From assembly GCA_947459525.1 (NCBI GenBank), contig CANHDW010000004.1, forward strand, positions 1 through 44,401: a DNA stretch of 44,401 bases, read 5' to 3'. This DNA comes from Candidatus Caenarcanales bacterium. Lineage in GTDB: Bacteria; Cyanobacteriota; Vampirovibrionia; LMEP-6097. Positions 37,007 to 44,401 of this stretch are shown one piece after another; the first letter of the stretch is position 1; each line of letters starts with the position of its first letter. The translations under genes were made by a program, and so were the position numbers. The notes below the pieces were generated by a model. That model worked only from the letters and a program-made list of their open reading frames with translations. It was not told where the DNA came from and did no database searches.

Positions 37007-38824
37007 TTAATTTTGTGACTTTATGTATTCTAAACGATCTCTTGCATCCATTAAATATTCCCCTCCTGGAGCGACTTTTATGTATTTTTCATATAATTCC
37101 ATAGCTTTAGTGATATTTTTCTTATCTTCAAGGATAAGTGCCCCAAAAAATATTGCATCAGACTGCTCGCGAGGGTTTATTTCAAAAGCTTTAGTATAAG
37201 CGTTTAGAGCTTCGTCTGGTTTCGCTATAGACTGATAGGCTATACCAAGGTTATACCAAATATCAGCACGCTCAGAATTGATTTTCAGCAATTCAAGGTA
37301 AGACACAATAGCTTCCTCATATTTACCATTAGTCTGAGCATTAACCCCTTTTTCTAAAAGCTGATCAGCTTTTTTATTAACGATGAAAGCTAAAGCATCT
37401 TTATAAGTCTGATCCTCTGGCTTGAGAGTGGCAGCTCTGATAAAACTTTCCTTCGCTTTGTCAAATTCACCATTCCCTTGATATGCAGTTCCTAAATTAT
37501 AAAAAAGAGTGTCATCGGTAGGCTTATCCTCTGCGACTTTTAAATAAATAGCAATAGCTTCAGCTAAGAGACCTTGTTGTTGCAGAGCGATAGCTTTATC
37601 AAAGGCTTCTGATATTTGCGTTTCCTTTCTATCATCAATAAGAGCTTTTAAAGCAAGAATGGCTTCTTTATGATTAGGATCTAGCTCAAGAGCTCTTCTA
37701 TAAGCTTTCTCTGCTTGAAACCAGTCTTTTTTAGCCTGAAAAGAGGTGCCGACATTGTAGTGAATATCAGCATTACGCGGTGATAATCTTACTGCTTTTA
37801 TGTAGCTATCTATACTTTCATCATATCTGCCTTCTTTTTGAAAAGCTATTGCACGATTCAAAAATAAATCTAACTCCATCTGAACTTTGTCATTTTCTAT
37901 TGCTTTAATACCATCAACCGCTAATTGGTTAGTGGGTTCTAGCTGCAAGGCTCTTCTGTAATTCTTTTCAGCTTGATCTATATTTCCCTGTAATTGATAA
38001 GCTGTAGCTAAACCTACAAAATTATTGGCGACACTAGGAGCCACTCTGATAGCAGCTAGCCAACCATTCACTAATGCTTGTTGAGCTGGGCCATTAGTCG
38101 GATCTAGTTCTATAGCCTGTTTGTAGTAATCTATACCTCTTGATATTTTCCCCTTAGCTACGTAAATATCTCCTTTAGCTATTATCGGTTCAGGGTTCCG
38201 TGGCTCTAAAAGCTGAGCTTTATCAAGATTCTTTAGGGATTTCGCCATAAAACCGACTTTATCGTCAATAGACCTTAAAGAGAGTACATGGTAAATCTTT
38301 CCTATCATTAAAAAGGCTCTAGGAGTCTCTTGTATTTTATTAATTTCATTTAGCTCACCTAAGGCTGCAAAAAAATTACTCTGGGCACGCTCATCCTCAG
38401 CTTCTATTAATCTAACCGTAGTGTCTTTAGGGTTTACTTTCTTTGTCTGTAACTGGGTTTCTAAATTTTTTCTTGCGATATCATTATTAATATCATAGTA
38501 AAGTGCTGTACGGAACTGGGTCATAGCTCCCTTGGGATCTGTTCTTTCTGCAAGATATTTACCGTAATTATTATGAGTAATACTAAGATTATTCGTGACT
38601 TCTAAATTATTATTATCAAGATTATAGGCATCCGAAAAAGCCTGAATAGCTAATGGATAATTTCTGCTGCTATGGTACTTAATCCCCTGATTAATTAAGC
38701 GGGAGACCTCCGCCTTTTTATCAGCTTCTGTCGACTGATATGGATTCGCCAAGCATCCTAAATTAAAAATTATAAGACTATAAATAACGACAAATAGTCT
38801 TAACCCACAACTCCATTTATACAT
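37007..38824 (-). CDS. multi-TPR putative lipoprotein
   Basis: signal sequence ending FNLGC and many TPR units (e.g. ADIWYNLGIAYQSIAKPDEALNAYTKAFEINP). Confidence 0.88.
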   Translation of the reverse strand: MYKWSCGLRLFVVIYSLIIFNLGCLANPYQSTEADKKAEVSRLINQGIKYHSSRNYPLAIQAFSDAYNLDNNNLEVTNNLSITHNNYGKYLAERTDPKGAMTQFRTALYYDINNDIARKNLETQLQTKKVNPKDTTVRLIEAEDERAQSNFFAALGELNEINKIQETPRAFLMIGKIYHVLSLRSIDDKVGFMAKSLKNLDKAQLLEPRNPEPIIAKGDIYVAKGKISRGIDYYKQAIELDPTNGPAQQALVNGWLAAIRVAPSVANNFVGLATAYQLQGNIDQAEKNYRRALQLEPTNQLAVDGIKAIENDKVQMELDLFLNRAIAFQKEGRYDESIDSYIKAVRLSPRNADIHYNVGTSFQAKKDWFQAEKAYRRALELDPNHKEAILALKALIDDRKETQISEAFDKAIALQQQGLLAEAIAIYLKVAEDKPTDDTLFYNLGTAYQGNGEFDKAKESFIRAATLKPEDQTYKDALAFIVNKKADQLLEKGVNAQTNGKYEEAIVSYLELLKINSERADIWYNLGIAYQSIAKPDEALNAYTKAFEINPREQSDAIFFGALILEDKKNITKAMELYEKYIKVAPGGEYLMDARDRLEYIKSQN

Positions 38825-39025
38825 AATTTTCAGCTACTACCTAAAAATTATATTCCCTTTGGAATATTGATAATGTATTATCTGGGTAGAAATACTTAAT
38901 TAAGCTTTATTAATTCAATAAAATTACAAGTTAATGTTTTTTTAAGTTTTAAAAGATACTATTATATAGTAAGGCCTCGGGCTTTTCAGGAACGATCCGA
39001 TAATTATATTAATCGTTTCATTTAA

Positions 39026-39688
39026 ATGAACCAAAGATCAGATCCTAAAATAAATAATTCTTATTACGAGGTGGCTAAATCTCTCATTCATGCTTTGGAA
39101 TTAAAAGACCCTTATACCAGTGGTCACAGTTATCGAGTCTATAAAATGTCTAAGGATTTAGGGAAATTATTTTCTTTGCCTGAACAATTACAGGTTAGTT
39201 TAGAAGGTGGTGCTTTATTGCATGATATCGGCAAAATAGGGATTCGTGATGCCATACTTCTAAAACCAGCCTCCTTGACGATGGATGAATTTCGCATCAT
39301 GAAAACTCACGTGGTTTTAGGAGCCGATATTATTAGTCAATCTGACTCACTTAAACATTGCTTGGAACCAGTTTTATTTCATCATGAAAGGATAGATGGT
39401 AAAGGTTATCCGCACGGTCTTTCAGGGGAGGATATACCTTTAATAGCTAAGATTACTTGCGTAGTCGATTCTTACGATGCGATGACGACTAACCGTATTT
39501 ATACCCCAGCTAAGACCCCCGAAGAGGCTATGGCTGAGCTGAAAAGATGTGCAGGTACCCAATTCGATACTGAAGTCGTGGAAGCATTTACAGAGTGGTG
39601 GCAGAGTAAATTTATAATTAATGATCAGATTATCGGTGTTTGCAGCACAGAAGAATTAAAATTAAACCTTAATCAGTGTCATTCTTAA
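39026..39688 (+). CDS. HD-GYP domain protein (putative c-di-GMP phosphodiesterase)
   Basis: HALELKDPYTSGHS, LLHDIGKIGI, FHHERIDGKGYPHGLSGEDIP. Confidence 0.92.
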   Translation: MNQRSDPKINNSYYEVAKSLIHALELKDPYTSGHSYRVYKMSKDLGKLFSLPEQLQVSLEGGALLHDIGKIGIRDAILLKPASLTMDEFRIMKTHVVLGADIISQSDSLKHCLEPVLFHHERIDGKGYPHGLSGEDIPLIAKITCVVDSYDAMTTNRIYTPAKTPEEAMAELKRCAGTQFDTEVVEAFTEWWQSKFIINDQIIGVCSTEELKLNLNQCHS

Positions 39689-40299
39689 CTTCGGATTTAG
39701 CTAAAAAAACATACTTAATAGGCCTGACAGGTAATATCGGTTCTGGTAAATCTACCGCAGCTCGTTTTTTTGAAGAAGAAGGAATTCCTTCTATTAGCAG
39801 TGATGCCATTGTTCATAAGTTATATAATTCTGACAAAGATTTACAAGAATTTTTAATCAAGGAATATGGTTCTTTAGATAGAAAAGTTATCGCAGGGCAG
39901 ATTTTTGGTGAAAAAGAGGAGCAAAGAGAGAAACGAAGGCTCTTAGAAGAGAAGGTACATCCTTTAGTAGAAAAAAAACTCAAAGAATGGGTGATAGAAA
40001 ATGCAAATTCACCTATTTTAGTGAATGATGTTCCTTTGCTCTTTGAGGCACATTTAGAAAAGAGATTTGATTCTATAGTTTTTATTCAAGTGGATAAAGC
40101 CGTACAAATAGAGAGGCTCAAAAAACGTAATCCAGAAATGAGCGAAGACGATATATTAAATAGAATTAATTCCCAGATATCTCAAGAAGAAAAGATATCT
40201 AAATCAGATATAGTAATCCCTAACAATGCAAGTCTTCAAGAATTTAAAGATAAGATACTCAAAGTCATTCAAAACCTTGTAAATCAGAATAAAAGATAA
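39676..40299 (+). CDS. coaE: dephospho-CoA kinase
   Basis: IGLTGNIGSGKSTAARFF, DVPLLFEA; GTG start overlapping upstream ORF. Confidence 0.93.
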   Translation: MSFLTSDLAKKTYLIGLTGNIGSGKSTAARFFEEEGIPSISSDAIVHKLYNSDKDLQEFLIKEYGSLDRKVIAGQIFGEKEEQREKRRLLEEKVHPLVEKKLKEWVIENANSPILVNDVPLLFEAHLEKRFDSIVFIQVDKAVQIERLKKRNPEMSEDDILNRINSQISQEEKISKSDIVIPNNASLQEFKDKILKVIQNLVNQNKR

Positions 40300-40375
40300 A
40301 TTTTTCAAAAATAAGCCTTTACAATATCCTAGTCCTGTATTATGATTTTTAATTAAGTGATACACAATTTATTTT

Positions 40376-40430
40376 GTCTTAACTAAACATTAATGTATAA
40401 CGTGTAAATATATCAACATCTAGTTAAGAC
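40376..40430. promoter_or_regulatory. 10-bp inverted repeat arms (gtcttaacta/tagttaagac) upstream of small RHH-like ORF
   Basis: arms at 40376-40385 and 40421-40430, extendable with one mismatch. Confidence 0.5.
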
Positions 40431-40450
40431 GAAATATTAGGGGAATTTAA

Positions 40451-40702
40451 ATGATAGAAACAGCAAGTAAGAAAAAAACAGGTCCTAAGCCAAGATACGG
40501 CGAAGCTAAAACTATGGTGTCCTTTCGCCTAAGTCCTGAAGCCTTAATAATTATTAAGGGCATCGCTCAGGAAAGAAACGTAAGCCAAGCTGAGGTTTTA
40601 GAACAGTGGGCTAGGCAGTACAAGCTAGGTGGTAACATCGAAGAAGCAACTGGTTCATTTGCGATGTCTTTAGATAGAGATTTAGTCGCATCAGAAAGAT
40701 AA
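40451..40702 (+). CDS. small putative ribbon-helix-helix-like DNA-binding protein
   Basis: MVSFRLSPEALIIIKGIAQERNVSQAEVLEQWA. Confidence 0.5.
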   Translation: MIETASKKKTGPKPRYGEAKTMVSFRLSPEALIIIKGIAQERNVSQAEVLEQWARQYKLGGNIEEATGSFAMSLDRDLVASER

Positions 40703-40726
40703 ACATTTTATCTGAGGGATAATTTT

Positions 40727-40763
40727 AACCGAGGTAGGACGAGAGTTTCACCTCGGTTTTTTT
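40727..40763 (+). terminator. rho-independent terminator
   Basis: aaccgaggt...acctcggtt followed by ttttt. Confidence 0.88.
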
Positions 40764-40770
40764 ATGCGCT

Positions 40771-40889
40771 GGAGACGGCTGCACAACTCTATTTTCTGCG
40801 TTTTTGTCGTCCTCCTCTGCCTTGAAACTGCACGTGGTGCAGCGGTCTCCTTTCTGCCTTGAACTTGCACGTTCGGCAACAGTGCCAAG
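40771..40889 (-). repeat. Composite interspersed repeat copy (core plus tandem upstream modules)
   Basis: ggagacggctgcac/gtgcagcggtctcc inverted repeat (13/14) flanking aactctattttctgcgtttttgtcgtcctcctctgccttgaaact, then tttctgccttgaacttgcacgttcggcaacagtgcc. Confidence 0.88.
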
Positions 40890-40941
40890 ATTAGCGAGAC
40901 CTATGCTCGATATTTAAAATTATCTGTTTTTAAATTTAAAA

Positions 40942-41850
40942 TTACCTGTTTCTAAGCTTAACTAAAATAGGACTAGCTACGAAAAGACTGCTGTAAGTAC
41001 CTATAAATAGCCCAAAGAACAGAGCTCCCGCAAAAAGAGTTGTACTAGAACCACCAAAGAAAAACAATACAGCAAGTACAGTGAGTACCGTTAAAGAGGT
41101 GTTTAAACTTCTTTGGAAAACTTGATTAATACTAAGTTCTGTAACTGCAGTAAAATCAAAAGCTTTGCTCTGTAATTTCTGATTTTCACGTATCCTATCG
41201 AAAACCACGATGGTATCGTGGACAGAAAATCCAAAAATAGTTAATAAAGCAGTAATAAATAAACTATCTACTTCAATTCCAAAAAATAGACCAAGAAAGG
41301 CAAATAAACCAACTGCGATAAATACATCATGTATCAGAGCGATAATCGCAGAGAAAGCATAATCTCTTGTAAATCTAGTCGAAATATAAATAACTATACC
41401 TAAGATAGTAATGATTAAAGAGGTTATTGCACTTGAAAATAACTCTGGCCCGATAATGGGGTTTACTGTTTCTATTGAATTAACAGAAAAAGCTCCAAAT
41501 TTAACTTCTAGAAGATGATTGAATTTATCTAGTACTGGATCATCAGAAACGGCTTTGGTACGCAGAATTAGCTCAATAACTTCTTTTTGAGGTGCGACTT
41601 GAACAGTGCTGTTATTTAATCCAACCTCACTTAAAATTTGTTGAATAGATTCAGATGAAATATTTTGGTCTTTAAGTGTTTTTGTTTGAAAAACATATTC
41701 GATTTTGCTACCACCCGTAAAATCTAAACCTAACTTTACAGGACTAGAAAATTTAGCAAAAGAGAAAATTATAAAGATAAAACTAGTCAATATCAGTGAT
41801 CCAGACAGGATAAACCAGATTTTAGAATTTTTTATTATCTCAAGTTTCAT
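40942..41850 (-). CDS. secF: protein translocase subunit SecF
   Basis: KLGLDFTGGSKIEYVF, IFGFSVHDTIVVFDRIREN, LSINQVFQRSLNTSLTVL. Confidence 0.95.
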   Translation of the reverse strand: MKLEIIKNSKIWFILSGSLILTSFIFIIFSFAKFSSPVKLGLDFTGGSKIEYVFQTKTLKDQNISSESIQQILSEVGLNNSTVQVAPQKEVIELILRTKAVSDDPVLDKFNHLLEVKFGAFSVNSIETVNPIIGPELFSSAITSLIITILGIVIYISTRFTRDYAFSAIIALIHDVFIAVGLFAFLGLFFGIEVDSLFITALLTIFGFSVHDTIVVFDRIRENQKLQSKAFDFTAVTELSINQVFQRSLNTSLTVLTVLAVLFFFGGSSTTLFAGALFFGLFIGTYSSLFVASPILVKLRNR

Positions 41851-41902
41851 TTCTTAACCAAATCATAGAGGATAGCATATATTTACCTATATGAAGGAGG
41901 CA

Positions 41903-41933
41903 CTTAATAATGCGTATATATTGCATTATTAAG
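41903..41933. promoter_or_regulatory. 11-bp perfect inverted repeat upstream of flhA/sctV start
   Basis: cttaataatgc-gtatatatt-gcattattaag, ending 26 bp before the ATG at 41960. Confidence 0.6.
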
Positions 41934-41959
41934 CTGATTCTTGGGTACTAATTCAAAGA

Positions 41960-44065
41960 ATGGGTAAATTCAACATCAGTGAAATACTGGTAGGTTTGGT
42001 AATCTTCGGGATTATCCTGATTATTATTATCCCTTTGCCGCCTATTCTTTTAGACATTTTAATTTCTTTAAACATCACATTTTCAGTACTTGCGATAGGG
42101 ATTTCACTCTATATATCGAAACCTCTGGATTTCGCGAGTTTACCTACCTTTCTACTTTTAACTACAATGTTCCGCTTATCACTGAATATTTCAAGTACGA
42201 GATCTATTCTGTTACACGGTGATGCTGGAGAGTTAATCGAAGCGATGGGCTTATTCGTAGCTGGCGGTAATATAGTCGTCGGGGTAATTATCTTCGTCAT
42301 TATTACAGTCGTTAACTTCATGGTTATTACGAAAGGTGCTGAGCGTGTCGCGGAAGTATCAGCTAGATTCACTTTAGATGCGATGCCTGGTAAGCAGATG
42401 AGTATAGATGCCGATTTTAACGCAGGTCTCATTACTAGTGAACAAGCTAAAGAAAAGCGTAAAGATGTAGAACGTGAATCAGCTTTCTTCGGGTCTATGG
42501 ATGGTGCATCTAAGTTCGTTAAAGGTGATTCTATGGCCGGTATCATCATCACTATTATTAACATAGTGGCGGGTTTATCCATCGGCATGATGCAGAAGGG
42601 CTTAGGCTTTGAGGAAGCGGCTCAAAAATACATCATCTTAACCATCGGTGATGCGATTTCAGCTACTATCCCCGCTCTTATTCTTTCTATCGCAACAGGT
42701 ATTATCGTTACTCGTGCTGGTTCTACTGCTGATTCTTTTGGTCAGGATTTATCAAATCAGTTAATGAAAAAGCCAAGCGCTTTTGCTATCGGCTCTGCGT
42801 TACTCGTTATACTCGGGATTCTACCTGGTATGCCTAAAATTTCTATGTTTATCATGGCTGGCGTTCTTGCATATCTTTCTTATACTTTTGCGAAAAAACT
42901 TGAGAAACCTGATGAGAATGATGATGTGGATACTAGCGTTGAGCTTAATGAAAATGTCGATCAAAGTGGTGCTCCGCGCGCAACTCCAGAAATGATGTAC
43001 TCCTTATTAGAGGTAGATAAATTAGCTATCTGGGTAGGAGCTGATTTATTAGATATCGCAGACCCCGCTAAGAATGGTACTCTCGTGCCAGAGGTAGCGA
43101 GTTTAAGACACCAGCTTACTTTAAACTTAGGCTACATACTGCCTTCTGTCAGGATAATGGATGCACCAAGTCTATCTGCAAATGAATACAGGATTATCAT
43201 ACGTGATACGACAGTAGCGAGTGCTGAGATCTATCCAGATAAAATGCTTATCCTGCGTGAAGACTGGGATAATATTTATTCTGAGCCACCACCAGGCTCT
43301 ATTCAAGGCTGGGAGCCAGCTTTACAAGAGGGAGCTTACTGGGTAGACCCAGACTACTTAGAACAGATAGACTGGGATAAACCTGCAGCACCAGCAGTAA
43401 GGGTAATAACCGCTCACTTAGCTGAAGTCGTCAGACGTAATATAGATGACCTACTTGAGAAGTCTGATGTAAGAAGAGTTCTTGACCAAGTTAAGCATAC
43501 CGATGAACAGTTAGTCGATAATTTAGTACCTGGTGCTATTTCTTTAGGTGATTTAAGAAGAGTCTTCGTTAATTTACTTAAGGAAAGAGTCTCCATTAGG
43601 GACATTCACTATATTCTAGAAAAGCTTGAAGATTTAAGCGTCTCTATTAAAGACCCCGACGCGCTTTCAGAGAAACTCAGAGTTACACTCGGCAGGCAGA
43701 TCTGCTTAGAGTTCGCCACACCAGATAGGCAGCTGCCAGCGATGGCCTTTCATCCTAGCTGGGAAAATAAACTAGAGCAGGCTTTACAGAAAGTCGATGA
43801 TGCGACGGTTCTAATATTAGATCCTAAACAGATACAGAATTTAGTAACTATGATTTCTCATGCCTCTAGGCGTATTCTAGAACAAGCAGAAAGAAGACCA
43901 GTTTTAATCTGTGGTCCCTCACTGCGTTTACCACTGTTTAGATTAATAGAACAGTTCGATTCACACGTGCACATACTCAGCTACGCTGAGCTTTCCTCTG
44001 ATTTTAATATTCAGGTCATGGAGACAGTCGGTACCGAAATGGATGTACCAGCTGTGGGCGGTTAA
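41960..44065 (+). CDS. flhA: FlhA/SctV-family type III export gate protein
   Basis: GGNIVVGVIIF, VAEVSARFTLDAMPGKQMSIDAD, FFGSMDGASKFVKGDSMAGIIIT; flagellar versus injectisome assignment is uncertain. Confidence 0.88.
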   Translation: MGKFNISEILVGLVIFGIILIIIIPLPPILLDILISLNITFSVLAIGISLYISKPLDFASLPTFLLLTTMFRLSLNISSTRSILLHGDAGELIEAMGLFVAGGNIVVGVIIFVIITVVNFMVITKGAERVAEVSARFTLDAMPGKQMSIDADFNAGLITSEQAKEKRKDVERESAFFGSMDGASKFVKGDSMAGIIITIINIVAGLSIGMMQKGLGFEEAAQKYIILTIGDAISATIPALILSIATGIIVTRAGSTADSFGQDLSNQLMKKPSAFAIGSALLVILGILPGMPKISMFIMAGVLAYLSYTFAKKLEKPDENDDVDTSVELNENVDQSGAPRATPEMMYSLLEVDKLAIWVGADLLDIADPAKNGTLVPEVASLRHQLTLNLGYILPSVRIMDAPSLSANEYRIIIRDTTVASAEIYPDKMLILREDWDNIYSEPPPGSIQGWEPALQEGAYWVDPDYLEQIDWDKPAAPAVRVITAHLAEVVRRNIDDLLEKSDVRRVLDQVKHTDEQLVDNLVPGAISLGDLRRVFVNLLKERVSIRDIHYILEKLEDLSVSIKDPDALSEKLRVTLGRQICLEFATPDRQLPAMAFHPSWENKLEQALQKVDDATVLILDPKQIQNLVTMISHASRRILEQAERRPVLICGPSLRLPLFRLIEQFDSHVHILSYAELSSDFNIQVMETVGTEMDVPAVGG

Positions 44066-44401
44066 GAATTTCTTTCCAATAGCAGCTCTCATCGAGTAGG
44101 CAAAATTAGTATTACCTGATCCCAGATAGCATGAACAGAATAAAATAATAAACAAAAGAAATGCTAAGGATTGAAAAGAATCTAAACTTTTAAATCAAGA
44201 TAAAAGCTTTACCCAGAGAGCATCTTCTCGCCAAGCTTTAAAAAATAAGCTAAAAACAAAAAAGACTCAGTTTCCTGAATCTCATCTAAAATTCTAAATT
44301 TATTTGATAGAGATATTATGCCCAGTTTTGAGGTTTTTTAAACGTGGTTTGAGAATTTTTTTTAAATCCTAGACCCTAGGTTCTCCACCCTAAAAACCCA
44401 C

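Noticed and set aside
38980-39010. gatccgataat as a FliA (sigma-28) -10 element upstream of the HD-GYP gene
   Set aside because: No properly spaced -35 (TAAA-type) element found; insufficient evidence.
40942-41850. secF without adjacent secD as an anomaly
   Set aside because: secD may be elsewhere in the genome; separation alone is not strong evidence of anything new.
42109-42588. Long antisense ORFs in the supplied track (e.g. 159 aa opposite flhA; others opposite ugd, rplK, ORF 8582)
   Set aside because: They lie fully antisense to well-recognised or better-supported genes and look like reading-frame shadows.
1-44401. CRISPR arrays, tRNA or rRNA genes, insertion sequences, prophage genes
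   Set aside because: No regularly spaced direct repeats, cloverleaf-like segments, transposases, integrases or phage structural genes were recognised by eye; tRNAscan/Infernal was not available.

Overview
The window is AT-rich, gene-dense bacterial chromosome made mostly of housekeeping genes: UDP-glucose DH/UXS, a RumA-type methyltransferase, ispG, a system II cytochrome c maturation pair, hemW, kdsD, tsaB, queG, prs, nadC, rplK/rplA, coaE and secF. It also carries flagellar/type III export genes: two FlgM-like ORFs, a FlgN-like ORF, motA and an FlhA/SctV export gate. Interspersed are clusters of unrecognised Ser/Thr/Ala-rich proteins. The main discovery candidate is a dispersed, partly palindromic repeat family with core AAAACGCAGAAAATGGAGTT...CACTACACGCCC. 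It occurs between genes and also inside conserved genes (rumA-like, nadC, queG, a panE fusion, probably ccsA). The in-gene copies share gene orientation and reading frame and encode an (E/K)NAENG(V/I)(S/P)LHA-like peptide. This resembles the protein-coding palindromic elements described in Rickettsia, although the neighbouring genes do not look rickettsial. Other notable items are a 17-bp perfect inverted repeat inside the flgN-like CDS, an in-frame PanE-TM-propeller fusion, a nadC with no visible canonical start codon, an orphan five-gene cluster, and several hairpins. All calls come from reading the sequence and supplied ORFs; no database search was run and taxonomy was not determined.
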